Assembly (NCBI GenBank): GCA_948144175.1 | Contig: CANXME010002094.1 | Span: 427,137 to 491,136, forward strand | Source of the DNA: Closterium sp. NIES-65 | Lineage: Eukaryota > Streptophyta > Zygnematophyceae > Desmidiales > Closteriaceae | Length of the DNA stretch: 64,000 nt | Direction: 5' to 3' | Part shown: positions 52,219 to 62,169 of the stretch, piece by piece | Numbering within the stretch: position 1 is the stretch's first letter | How the letters are laid out: every line of letters begins with the position of its first letter | Translations under genes and position numbers: made by a program | The notes under the pieces: generated by a model | Told to the model about the DNA's origin: nothing | The model's input: the letters and a program-made list of their open reading frames with translations, nothing else | The model's database searches: none

Positions 52219-52668
52219 AAAGCGTATAAATGCTGAAGCTCTATGGTTCTTTGGAACATATTACATTTTCGCCAGTTTGCGAACTGTCCTGTGGCGAGTT
52301 CGCCTTTGCCTTGTTACACTGTCCTTACAAAGGTGGAAGGACAAGTGTGCATCAAACCAAACTTACGTGGGTTAGTTAGGGGACGTTCTTGGCTGGTGTG
52401 TGTACTGTCGAGATGTGCTGTCACGGATTTGCTTGGGTAATGAACATTTCGACAAAGGATGAGTGGAGTGTAGGGAGGCCTTCTGCACAGAGAAGTTGAC
52501 ACCTACACCCTCTTTCGCGCTACACTGTCATCGGCTATATGGGCCCTGTGGCTCAACGCGCCAGAGGACGCATTATAGTGGACTTTTGCAACAGTACGGT
52601 ATGATGTGGTTAGTTACTTTCGAAGACGGTCGTTTGAACGTTTGATATGGCTCGGTAGGGTACCCAGG
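52219..52668. other. Intergenic spacer
   Basis: No gene, repeat array or transposon end is visible apart from the 8 bp TACCCAGG target duplication at 52661-52668. Confidence 0.45.
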
Positions 52669-52749
52669 CAGGGCTTTTTTTTGGATTTTCACCACTCGGA
52701 TTTCCAGAGCTGTTTTCTAGAGAACTCTGAAATTCAAGGTTCATTACCG

Positions 52750-52879
52750 TGTCAGAGTATTATAGCTGATGCATGTTTGTAGGCCATAGTGGGGTAGCAC
52801 ATATGGGGTACAGCTTTCTAGGGTTGTATTTGTACCCAACTCTGACTTAGTCATTTCATTCCTGTTCACTTGTTTCACA
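52750..52879 (+). repeat. 5' LTR of Copia copy 2
   Basis: 130 bp, TGTCAGAGTATTATAGC to TTGTTTCACA, identical by eye to 60235-60364. The primer site TGGTATAGAGC follows at 52880. Confidence 0.95.
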
Positions 52880-52975
52880 TGGTATAGAGCGGGTCCTTCC
52901 TTAGGACCGTTTTTTTTAGGGCCCACCGAAGCGCGCCCCGAGGCACGCCCTTTTTTTTTAGCGACCCCTCGGGTC

Positions 52976-53580
52976 GCCATTTCCCTCGCGGCCCCGCTGT
53001 CCCTCAGACGCGGCCCCGCCACCCCTCCTGATCGCGGCCTTGCTGCCTGCTTGACGCGGCCCCGCCGCCTCCACTGACGCGGCCCCGCCGCCGGCTCTGA
53101 CGCGGCCCTGCCGCCCGCTTCGTCGCGGCCCCGCCGCCTGCTTGACGCGGCCCCGCCGCCTCCATTGACGCGGCCCCGCCGCCGGCTCTGACGCGGCCGT
53201 GCCGCCCGCTTCGTCGCGGCCCCGCCGCCTGCTTGACGCGGCCCCGCCGCCTCCACTGACGCGGCCCCGCCGCCGGCTCTGACGCGGCCCTGCCGGCCCG
53301 CCGCTGCACCCTACGGCCCGCCACTGCACCCTACGGCCCGCCGCCTCACCTGACGGCCCCGCCGCTGCACCTGCCGGCCCGCCGCTGCACCTGCCGGCCC
53401 GCCGCTGCACCCAGCGGCCCGCCGCTTCACCTGACAGCCCCGCCGCTGCACCTGCCGGCCCGCCGCTGCACCCTACGGCCCGCCGCCTTACCTGGTCGGC
53501 CCGCCGCTGCACCCTACGGCCCCGCCGCTGCACCTGCCGGCCCGCCGCTGCACCGGTCGACCCGCCGCTGCACCTGACGG
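52976..53580 (+). repeat. GC-rich leader repeats of Copia copy 2
   Basis: The first part has 120 bp units built from cgcggccccgccgcc, ctgcttga and gccggctctga. The second is an array of cggcccgccgctgcacct. The region is untranslated leader and matches the position of 430-1060 in copy 1. Confidence 0.8.
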
Positions 53581-53920
53581 CCCCGCCCCTGCATCTCCCG
53601 GCCGAGCCGCCCCAGCAGCAGAGCCGCCCCAGCAGCCGGACCGCCCGGGAGCCGAGCCGCCCTGCCGCCGAGCCGCCCGGGAGCCGAGCCGCCCTGCACC
53701 CGAGCCGCCCTGCCGCCGAGCCGCCCGGGAGCCGAGCCGCCCTGCGCCCGAGCCGCCCAGCCGCCGAGCCGCCCGGGAGCCGAGCCGCTGTGCACCCGAG
53801 CCGCCCGGTCGCTGAGCCGCCTTTCTGCAGAGCTGCACGACCTACCCTGCCTGGTGAGCACAGCCCCACTGACACTGCGAGCTCTTTCCCTACTGCTTTC
53901 ACTGCGTCGCTGTCGTCGCC

Positions 53921-55681
53921 ATGGCTACCCCTAGTGTCCTAGCTTTTGACGCTGAGGGTCGCGCCATTGATTTTGAGGTCTGGTTAGACGACCCGCAGCT
54001 GTTCTTACAGTGCGACAGGGCTGACGACCTTTCTCTCTTTGACCTCACCTCTGGCGCCTCTCCTGCTCCTGCTGCTGATGCTGATCCCACTGTGCGCTCT
54101 CAGTGGGCCACCCGCGATGCTGCTGCACGTCTTGCTGTGCGTCGCCACCTCCCTACCTCCGAGCGTGCGCACTTTAGTCAGTACAAGAGTGCTCAGACCT
54201 TGTACGAGGCTGTAGTTGCGCGCTACTCCTCCCCTGCCACTGCTGCACTGAGCCGTCTCATGCTTCCCTACCTCTTTCCTGACCTCTCTGCCTTTCCCAC
54301 TGTTGCTGACCTCATTACGCACCTCCGCACTAGTGACACTCGCTACCGCGCCGCCCTTCCTGCTGAGTTCTGCGCTAAGAACCCACCCCCCATGTACATC
54401 GCTCTCTACTACGTAGTCGCGCGCCTCCCTGACTCCCTTCGCGTCGTCAGGGACCACTTTCTCGCAGTCTGTCCCACCACCCTCACCGTCGACCTCCTCG
54501 AGAAGGCCCTCCTCGCAGCGGAGAAGAGCATAGTCGCTGTAGGAGCTTCTCGTGGTGACCCTCGCACCCCCATCTTTGAGGGGTGCTCTCCTTCCCCCTT
54601 GCTGCCCTCTATTGCCTCTGCTGCTGCTGCCGACCTGCTTGGTCTTGAGTCGGTCGGCGCGGCGTCTACCCCTAGTGGGAGACGTCGCTCCAGCAAGGGC
54701 AAGGGGGGCAAGGGCGCGGGTGGAGCTGGAGGGGGCGGTGGCGGTGGCGGCGGTGGCGGCGGAGGGAGTGGGGGTGGCGGCGGGACTAGTGGCGGGGGTG
54801 GTGGTGGTGGTGGCAGCAGCGGCGGAGACGGTGGTGGTGGTGCCAGCGGTGGTGGTGGAGGCAGCGGCGGAGGTGGAGGCGGCGGAGGTGGAGGCGGTGG
54901 AGGCGGCAGCGGAGGAGGCGGTGGTGGTGGAGGAGGTGGAGCTGGTCGGGGTGGTACCCAGCTGCGTAGAGGCGGTGGTGGTGGCCAGCGCTCGCAGCGG
55001 CAGCAGCAGCAGCGCTCGCGGGACATCCCTCCGCCTCAGCAGCTTCGTGAGTGGTACGCTGGGCGTCAGAGGGGTGGGGGTACTGGTCCCTGCACCTACG
55101 TTCTTCGTTCCGGCGACCGCGCGGGTGAGCAGTGTCGGGGTGCCCACGCCACCCAGCGCTGCTTTGGCCGCCTGACGGACGCTTGGCGTCAGCAGTTCCC
55201 TGGGGCTAGTGAGATCCCTCGCTGGGATGAGCTTCTACGGGCTGGTGTAGCGATCTTTGATCTTGATTTTGATGCTATCCTTGCTGCTATGTATGCTGTG
55301 GATTATAGTGAGGAGAATGAGGGTTACCGGTGTTTCCAGCCCGACCCGGGCATTGGTACTGCTGCGCTAGGTGCTTGTGAGGCTGCTGCTCTAGGTGCCA
55401 GTGCGTCTGTGCTCTCAGGTACTGGTGAGACTGCGCTCTCAGGTACTGCGTCGTCCTCGTCCTCCCTCACTTTCACACTTGACTCCAGGGCTTCTCGCTC
55501 CTTCTTTCGAGACCGCACTACCCTTACGCCGCTCGGCCGGCCGGTTGCGGTCTCCCTTGCTGACCCCTCTGGGGGTCCTGTCCTGTCTCACTTCTCCACT
55601 GTCCTCCCGTGTCCGGCTGCCCCTTCGGGCACCCTGTCTGGTCTGTACCTTCCCTCGTTCTCTACGAACTTTCACACTTGA
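53921..55681 (+). CDS. Copia gag and start of protease
   Basis: The ATG at 53921 opens gag (MATPSVLAFDAEGRAIDFEV, WLDDPQLFLQ, PYLFPDLSAFPTVADLI, RVVRDHFLAVCP). A glycine tract of about 80 residues follows (54715-54955), then the motif REWYAGRQ and a Cys/His motif spaced C-x13-C-x3-H-x4-C (55091-55160), then the protease start LDSRASRSFF. The frame ends at TGA 55679 because of the 199 bp duplication. The spacing of the Cys/His motif differs from the usual C-x2-C-x4-H-x4-C zinc knuckle. Confidence 0.88.
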   Translation: MATPSVLAFDAEGRAIDFEVWLDDPQLFLQCDRADDLSLFDLTSGASPAPAADADPTVRSQWATRDAAARLAVRRHLPTSERAHFSQYKSAQTLYEAVVARYSSPATAALSRLMLPYLFPDLSAFPTVADLITHLRTSDTRYRAALPAEFCAKNPPPMYIALYYVVARLPDSLRVVRDHFLAVCPTTLTVDLLEKALLAAEKSIVAVGASRGDPRTPIFEGCSPSPLLPSIASAAAADLLGLESVGAASTPSGRRRSSKGKGGKGAGGAGGGGGGGGGGGGGSGGGGGTSGGGGGGGGSSGGDGGGGASGGGGGSGGGGGGGGGGGGGGSGGGGGGGGGGAGRGGTQLRRGGGGGQRSQRQQQQRSRDIPPPQQLREWYAGRQRGGGTGPCTYVLRSGDRAGEQCRGAHATQRCFGRLTDAWRQQFPGASEIPRWDELLRAGVAIFDLDFDAILAAMYAVDYSEENEGYRCFQPDPGIGTAALGACEAAALGASASVLSGTGETALSGTASSSSSLTFTLDSRASRSFFRDRTTLTPLGRPVAVSLADPSGGPVLSHFSTVLPCPAAPSGTLSGLYLPSFSTNFHT

Positions 55682-55869
55682 CTCCAGGGCTTCTCGCTCC
55701 TTCTTTCGAGACCGCACTACCCTTACGCCGCTCGGCCGGCCGGTTGCGGTCTCCCTTGCTGACCCCTCTGGGGGTCCTGTCCTGTCTCACTTCTCCACTG
55801 TCCTCCCGTGTCCGGCTGCCCCTTCGGGCACCCTGTCTGGTCTGTACCTTCCCTCGTTCTCTACGAACT
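55472..55869 (+). repeat. 199 bp exact tandem duplication in the protease region
   Basis: 55472-55670 and 55671-55869 appear identical. The length is not a multiple of three, so the polyprotein frame shifts by one. Confidence 0.95.
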
Positions 55870-58800
55870 TGGTGAGTGGAGCGGACCTGCAGGATGTGGG
55901 GGTTCACCAGTTCACTCCTGCGAGTCAGCGGGTGACCCACTGCACGGAGGCACGCACAGGCCGACACCTGGCCACGTTCTCGCGTCGGCCGGGGTCGAGT
56001 CTCTACACCCTGACCGTTGAGTCTCCTCCTGTCCCTCCGTCTGGTCAGGTGGCTGCGTCGGGTCAGGTGCTTGCTGCTGCGTCCCGGTCAGGTTCTGAGT
56101 CTGCCCCCTGTTCTTGTCGCCTCCTGTCTCACGAGACTCTCCTGTGGCACCACCGTCTTGGCCACCCCTCCTTGCCCCGTCTTCGGAGCATGGCTTCCCG
56201 TGTCCTTGTCTCTGGTCTTCCCCAGTCTCTCCCTCCTCTCCCCTCCGGGCCAGGACCTTCCTGTGTCCCCTGTGTCGAGGGTCGCCTCCGGGCTACTCCT
56301 CACTCCTCCCACTTCCCCCCGACAGAGGCTCCCCTGCAAACGCTTCACATGGATGTGTGGGGCCCAGCCCCCGTCCGTGGGCAGGGTCACGAGCGCTACT
56401 TCCTGTTGGTGGTTGACGACTACTCGCGTTACACCACAGTCCTCCCCTTGCGCAGCAAGGGTGCGGTCACTGAGGTGCTGATCGACTGGATCCGCGAGGC
56501 TCGTCTCCAGCTCAGGAAGAGCTTCGGCTCGGACTTTCCTGTTCTGCGTCTGCACTCGGACAGAGGCGGAGAGTTCTCTTCTCGCCTTCTGCGGGACTAC
56601 TGTCGTGCACGGGGGATTCGCCAGACCTTCACGCTTCCGGACTCACCACAGCAAAATGGGATTGCTGAGCGCCGCATTGGCATGGTCATGGATGTCGCTC
56701 GTACGTCCATGATGCATGCGGCTGCCCCCCATTTTCTGTGGCCGTTTGCGGTGAGGTACGCGGCGCATCAGCTCAACCTTCACCCCCGGGTCTCTCGGCC
56801 TGCGATGTCCCCAGTCTTGCTGTGGACGGGGAAGGTTGGCGATGCGTCTGTGTTCCGTGTCTGGGGATCTCGGGCGTTTGTCCGCGACTTGTCTGCGGAC
56901 AAGCTGTCCCCTCGTGCTGCTCCCTGTGTCTTCCTTGGCTTCCCCACTGACGCCCCAGGGTGGCTGTTTTACCACCCCTCCTCTCGTCGTGTTCTGTCCT
57001 CCCAAGACGTCACGTTCGACGAGTCAGTCCCCTTCTACCGTCTCTTCCCCTACCGCACTCCTTCCCTCCCCCCTCCCCCGGACTTCCTTGTGCCGGTTCC
57101 CCCCCCGGTAGACCCCCTCCCCCCTCAGGTTCCTGCCCCCTCAGGTGTGTCCCAGGTAGACGCCGTTGACCCGGTCGAGGTTACTGGTGACTCTGGTGCT
57201 GCTGCGGGTGCTGAGCCTGGGGGTGCTGACTCTGGGGGTGCTGTGCGCGGGGGAGCTGAGCCTGGGGGTGCTGCTGCTAGGGGTGCTGGGCCTGAGGGTG
57301 CTACTGCGGAGGGTGCGGAGCCTGGGGGTGCTGAGCCGGGGGGTGCTGTGCCTGGAGGTGCTGGGTCTGGGGGTGCTGGGTCGGGAGCTGCTGAGCCTGG
57401 GGGTGCTGAGCTGGGAGCTGCTGAGCCTCGGGGTGCTGCGTCTGGAGCTGCTGAGCCCGGGGTTTCTCCTGCTGCTGCGTCTCGCCGGGAGCCCCTCTCT
57501 CCACAGGAGCTGCGCGAGTGGTTCGCTCGCCGCTGGAGGCGTGCTGCTGAGTCTGGAGGTGCTGCTGGAGCTGGAGCTGGAGCTTCTTCGACCGTCGAGG
57601 GTGCGGGTGCTGCCGGTCCCGGAGCTGCTGGACCTGCGGGTCCCCCTGGAGCTGGAGCTGCTGAGGGCGTTGGTGCTGAGCCTACTACTGTTGGTCCTGC
57701 CGCTGGAGGTGTGGGTGGCGCTGGTGCTGTCGCTGAGGGTGCTGGTGCTGTCCCTGCTGAGTCTGGAGCTGCCGCGCGGCCTCGGCCGTACTTCGTTCCG
57801 CTCCTGCAGCAGGTTCTTGGTCTTTCTCCTCTAGTAGAGGGTCCACCGCCTGTCCAGTCGCAGTCCCTGCTGGAGCCTTCCTCTCCACTGCCTGCTCCCT
57901 CTCCTTACACTGGTCCTACTGGAGGTCTTGCTGAGCGTCGTGAGCCTGCGTCTCGTCCCGCGTCGCCTGTTCGTGCTGCTCGCGCTAGTGGTCGCAGTTC
58001 GCGTCAGCGTCCTCCTCCTGTCCCTGGCACGCACCGGATGTCTTTGCGTCCGTCCACTGCTCCTCTGCGTGCCCCTTTGCCTTCTCCTCCTGAGTCCTCT
58101 CTTCCTGCGCTTGCCGACCCTGAGTCGGACTCTCTTCGTGCTGCCAGTCCTACTGTCACGCGTCTGCTTGCTACTGTCGTCACTGACCCCTCTTTTGAGT
58201 CCACTACTGCGTCTGCTCTAGTCGCTGAGCTCGTCGACTTTGCTGCTCGCTGTCGTCTCGACTACGCTGCTAGTCTTGTTGCTGAGTCTGCGTCTGTCTG
58301 TCCTCCGTCCGTCGGGGGTGAGTGTGCTCTTGGCACGGACGTCCTAGAGGACAGGCAGGAGGAGTTACAGTGTCTAGCGGCTGCTTCACCTCATCTCGCG
58401 TCTGTACTGCTTGCCCCTGAGGGAGACCCGGATGCACTAGACATCCCGACTCCGCGTTCTTACGCGGAGGCCGTAGAGGGTCCCTACTCCTCTCAGTGGC
58501 AGGCAGCTATGGATGCAGAGATGGCTTCCTGGAAGTCCACAGGCACCTACGTTGACGCGGTTCCCCCTCCTGGGGCGAACATCGTCAGTGGCATGTGGAT
58601 CTTCAGGGTGAAGCGGCCGCCGGGCTCTCCACCTGTCTTCAAGGCACGGTACGTTGCTCGTGGCTTCAGTCAGCGGCAGGGAGTTGACTACTTTCAGACC
58701 TTCTCTCCCACCCCGAAGATGACTACTCTTCGGGTGCTGCTGCACATAGCCGCTCAACGCGACTACGAGCTTCACTCTCTCGACTTCAGCACTGCGTTCT

Positions 58801-58889
58801 TGCAGGGTAGCCTGCACGAGGAGATCTGGCTTCGCCGTCCACCTGGCTTCACTGGGTCTTTCCCTCCTGGCACCCAGTGGAGCCTCTGA
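55671..58889 (+). CDS. Copia protease, integrase and RT N-terminus
   Basis: The frame resumes in the second repeat copy and runs open through LWHHRLGHPS, the integrase core (MDVWGP, HSDRGGEF, NGIAERR: all three catalytic residues present), the Copia integrase C-terminal region (GFPTDAPGWLFYHPSSRRVL), a Gly/Ala/Glu-Pro-rich spacer (57200-57800) and the RVT_2 start (GTYVDAVPPPGANIVSGMW, LDFSTAFLQGSLHEEIWL). It ends at a TGA (58887-58889) where the family has Arg. Confidence 0.9.
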   Translation, partial: FTLDSRASRSFFRDRTTLTPLGRPVAVSLADPSGGPVLSHFSTVLPCPAAPSGTLSGLYLPSFSTNLVSGADLQDVGVHQFTPASQRVTHCTEARTGRHLATFSRRPGSSLYTLTVESPPVPPSGQVAASGQVLAAASRSGSESAPCSCRLLSHETLLWHHRLGHPSLPRLRSMASRVLVSGLPQSLPPLPSGPGPSCVPCVEGRLRATPHSSHFPPTEAPLQTLHMDVWGPAPVRGQGHERYFLLVVDDYSRYTTVLPLRSKGAVTEVLIDWIREARLQLRKSFGSDFPVLRLHSDRGGEFSSRLLRDYCRARGIRQTFTLPDSPQQNGIAERRIGMVMDVARTSMMHAAAPHFLWPFAVRYAAHQLNLHPRVSRPAMSPVLLWTGKVGDASVFRVWGSRAFVRDLSADKLSPRAAPCVFLGFPTDAPGWLFYHPSSRRVLSSQDVTFDESVPFYRLFPYRTPSLPPPPDFLVPVPPPVDPLPPQVPAPSGVSQVDAVDPVEVTGDSGAAAGAEPGGADSGGAVRGGAEPGGAAARGAGPEGATAEGAEPGGAEPGGAVPGGAGSGGAGSGAAEPGGAELGAAEPRGAASGAAEPGVSPAAASRREPLSPQELREWFARRWRRAAESGGAAGAGAGASSTVEGAGAAGPGAAGPAGPPGAGAAEGVGAEPTTVGPAAGGVGGAGAVAEGAGAVPAESGAAARPRPYFVPLLQQVLGLSPLVEGPPPVQSQSLLEPSSPLPAPSPYTGPTGGLAERREPASRPASPVRAARASGRSSRQRPPPVPGTHRMSLRPSTAPLRAPLPSPPESSLPALADPESDSLRAASPTVTRLLATVVTDPSFESTTASALVAELVDFAARCRLDYAASLVAESASVCPPSVGGECALGTDVLEDRQEELQCLAAASPHLASVLLAPEGDPDALDIPTPRSYAEAVEGPYSSQWQAAMDAEMASWKSTGTYVDAVPPPGANIVSGMWIFRVKRPPGSPPVFKARYVARGFSQRQGVDYFQTFSPTPKMTTLRVLLHIAAQRDYELHSLDFSTAFLQGSLHEEIWLRRPPGFTGSFPPGTQWSL

Positions 58890-60024
58890 CGGCCAGTCTA
58901 CGGTCTCCGCCAGGCACCGCGTGAGTGGCACGACACACTGAGGACTACGCTTGCGGCTCTTGGGTTTGCTCCTTCTACTGCTGACCCGTCGCTGTTTCTT
59001 CGCACCGACACTTCCCTGCCGCCGTTCTACATCCTCGTGTACGTCGACGACTTGGTCTTTGCCACAGCGGACACTGCTGGACTCGCCTACGTGAAGTCCG
59101 AGCTGCTGAAGAGACACACGTGCACAGACCTGGGTGAACTGCGCAGCTACCTTGGCTTGCAGATCACCCGGGACAGAGCACGCCGCACCATTACCCTGAC
59201 TCAGTCACACATGGTGCAGCAGGTCCTTCAGCGCTTCGGCTTCACGTACTCCTCGCCTCAGGCCACTCCTCTGCCTACTCGCCACTCACTCTCAGCTCTG
59301 CCTTCGGATGAGTCCGTAGAGTCGAGTGGTCCGTATGCAGAGCTTGTTGGCTGCCTCATGTACCTGATGACCTGCACACGACCCGACCTTGCATACCCTC
59401 TTAGCATTCTTGCACGCTATGTTGCTCCTGGGAGACACCGACCAAAGCACATGGCTGCAGCGAAGAGGGTATTGCGCTACCTGTGCAGTACGTCGGGCAT
59501 GGGGCTAGTGCTTGGAGGGCGGAGTCCAGTGGTCCTTACCGGCCACGCGGACGCTTCTTGGGCTGACGACCAGGCTACGCAGCGGTCGTCACAGGGTTAC
59601 ACCTTCAGCCTTGGTTCCGGCTCTGTCTCGTGGCGGTCTACTCGCTCGTCTTCGGTTCTCGGCTCCAGTTGTGAGGCTGAGATCTACGCCGGGGCCATGG
59701 CTGCACAGGAGCTTCGCTGGCTCACCTACCTGCTGACTGACCTTGGAGAGCCGCCTCGTTCTCCTCCAGTGCTGTACGTAGACAACAAGGCCATGCTGGC
59801 CTTGTGTCCGAGAGCAGCGCTTGGAGCACAGAACGAAGCACATTGCTCTCCGCTACTTCCTTGCTCGTGAGCTGCAGCAGCGTGGTCAGTTGCGACTTGC
59901 GTACGTGGCCTCTAAGGCCAACACTGCTGATGTGTTCACCAAGGCACTCGCGCCGTGTGACCATCAGCGCTTTTGCACCCAGCTGGGTCTTGTACCTGTC
60001 TTGCCTCACTTGCTCTCCTCTTGA
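58890..60024 (+). CDS. Copia RT palm and RNase H
   Basis: In the same frame after the stop: RPVYGLRQAPREW, ILVYVDDLVFA (intact YVDD), LVGCLMYLMTCTRPD, VLYVDNKAMLAL. One extra C near 59807 moves the rest (RTKHIALRYFLARELQQRG, ANTADVFTKAL) into another frame, which ends at 60022-60024. Confidence 0.88.
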
Positions 60025-60234
60025 CTTCACTTGTACTGTGACATATATATATACCTGCTCTTGCTTGTCTAGTTTTGTATATATGTTTGTACTCCTGCGT
60101 GTGAACTGGCCTCTGGCCCTGCTCTTGTGCTCGGACTGTGTGGTGACTTTGTGATCCACCCTGAGCTTGCTTTGCTTGCTTTGCTTGACTGGTCTTGTGA
60201 CCCCTTGTTCTCCCCCACTTAGCCTATGGGGGTG

Positions 60235-60364
60235 TGTCAGAGTATTATAGCTGATGCATGTTTGTAGGCCATAGTGGGGTAGCACATATGGGGTACAGCT
60301 TTCTAGGGTTGTATTTGTACCCAACTCTGACTTAGTCATTTCATTCCTGTTCACTTGTTTCACA
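60235..60364 (+). repeat. 3' LTR of Copia copy 2
   Basis: Identical to the 5' LTR. Preceded by the polypurine stretch ctatgggggtg. Confidence 0.95.
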
Positions 60365-60823
60365 TACCGTATGAGCGTTACTCTGATTTGTCAGAGAAAC
60401 TTAACTTCTGAAAAATATACTATGGGCACCCAGTGTACCGATTTTTCCAACTCTGAGTGTCCTCTCAAGTATTGAACCCAGGCCTTCTGCACTCCTACCA
60501 AGAAAAAATAAGAAGTGCTACGCGCTCATAATTTTACTGAATTACGGATTTTTATATCTCTACTTAGTCTGCCCATCTTCCAACAGTTGGGGGGGGGCGG
60601 TGGGGGGGGGGGGGGTCGGTCGAAATGCCTATACCCTGTACAGAGAAAAGTACATCCGCCACAAATATACAGTGGTCTCTCAGAGAAGCTAAAATCAGAA
60701 CCCCTGACAAATCAGAGAAAACTTGTCCTCCAAAAAAATTACCCAGACACGTCAGAGTGACCCCCTAAAAACCACTCTGATTTTCAGAGAAACAGAGTAA
60801 TTTACTCTGATAAAAAACCCCTG

Positions 60824-61850
60824 TACCCAGGATAACGAAATTGCGAATCACTCACCCCTAGAGACAGTTATTGGAACAATTCCGAATACGTCCAAGGAAC
60901 AGTTTCACTTTAGCCAGTGAATCCCGTGGCCAGTGTAGCGCGAAAGAGGGTGTACCAAGAACGACTGGTCATTTTCGAATCAGATCAGGCGTATCATTTC
61001 CAACTACTACGTGTCCCCACGTGCGGCAAACTGTATGGAAAATACTGTACATCGTGCGGTATCTTGTAAGAAACCCCCTCCAGCTGTCGTCACCACACAA
61101 CATCCAAACAAATGCCTGAAAATCTGTTTGCGGGGCCTATTCGCGACGAGGGTTTGTTTTTGCAAATGAGTAGCTAATTTTCTTCAAAGAATCGATCCAC
61201 ATGCGTCACAAGGGGATCAGATATGGTTATAACATGAAAAAAAGTGGAAAAACAATGAAAAATGAAATTGAACAACGGATCGCACCTAGTGAAACGATAT
61301 GCCTTGTCCACGTATTCCCAGCTCAATCGCGCACTGGTGCAGTCTCAACTCACTGTAGTTAAAGACAATCTCTGGGCTGGTTTGGTAGGGGCAGAAATTT
61401 TGTGTCCTTTGGTTAGTTCGAGGGGTGCTTCGTTTCTTTTCCTTTCTCGCGTCAAAGTGAAGTGTCATCTGATCAAAAACAGTCGCGTTTTCAAACGTAG
61501 TGTGGTTGGATGACCGTAAGTGTGCGAATTGTCGCTAAGTGAAGGAAAAGGTTCTAGAGAAGCTCGTTGATGATCTGGATATGTTAGGGCAAAAACAGCT
61601 TGGTAGTGAGAGACGCGGGTATGAGTGAGCTTTGGGCTTGATTGGATTTTTGTAGCAAACTCATGAATAGCCTTTTCTGGGACTTCTCCACTACGTGTAC
61701 TCGCCTATGGGGTGCTGAGCCAGTTTCATGTTGCGAACGGGAGGAAGGGTAGCCCCAACGCAAGGAGAGAAACACGGTCTGGCACTAGGGGAGACGTTGG
61801 CAAGTACCGGTTCTGGGTCGGCCGCGTGCCTCGAGCCCTTCCAACCATTT
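60824..61850. other. Spacer between the MITE and Copia copy 3
   Basis: The region is AT-richer with ORFs under 85 codons and no recognised motif. I see nothing that supports a gene. Confidence 0.45.
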
Positions 61851-61978
61851 TGTTGAGAAAATGAACGAGAAATGAAATGACTAAGTGAAAGTTGGGTACA
61901 AGTACAACCCTAGAAATCTGTACCCCATATGTGCTACCCCAATATAGCCTACAGTATCTATGTCATATAAATCTGACA
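61851..61978 (-). repeat. 3' LTR of Copia copy 3
   Basis: About 128 bp, clearly related to the LTR of copy 2 (shared ggggtagcacatatggggta, cttagtcatttcatt on the minus strand) but diverged. Confidence 0.85.
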
Positions 61979-62169
61979 CACCCCCATAGGCAAAGTGGGG
62001 GAGAACAAGGGGTCACAAGACCAGTCAAGCAAAGCAAAGCAAAGCAAGCTCAGGGTGGATCACAAAGTCACCACACATTCTGAGCACAAGTTCAAGGCCA
62101 CAAGGCCAGTTCACATGCAGGATTACATATATATATATATATGTGTGTAACAGTACAAACAAGGTCAAG

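Larger units (their letters stand above)
52750..60364 (+). mobile_element. Copia LTR retrotransposon, copy 2 (young but defective)
   Basis: Identical 130 bp LTRs (52750-52879 and 60235-60364) and a perfect 5 bp target duplication TACCG (52745-52749 and 60365-60369) show a very recent insertion. Gag, protease, integrase, RT and RNase H are all present in Copia order. Coding lesions are: a 199 bp exact tandem duplication that shifts the frame (55472-55869), a TGA at 58887, and one extra C near 59807. The protease signature is LDSRAS instead of LDSGAS. Confidence 0.96.
52669..60823. mobile_element. hAT-type MITE split by Copia copy 2
   Basis: Ends are CAGGGCTTTTTTTTGGA (52669) and the complement CAGGGGTTTTTTATCAGAG (to 60823), flanked by a perfect 8 bp duplication TACCCAGG (52661-52668 and 60824-60831). 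Without the nested Copia element and its extra target copy, the element is about 535 bp and has no ORF. It contains several copies of tcagagaaa and tctgattt, resembling the subterminal motifs of the hAT element at 7852-13150. A long G run lies at 60589-60616. Confidence 0.87.

Noticed and set aside
52743..53902. Minus-strand ORFs rich in Arg, Gly and Ala over the Copia leader
   Set aside because: GC-rich repeats lacking stops; no family similarity and antisense to the retrotransposon leader.
54005..55147. 380-codon minus-strand ORF
   Set aside because: Antisense shadow of the gag frame, including poly-Thr and poly-Pro from the glycine tract.
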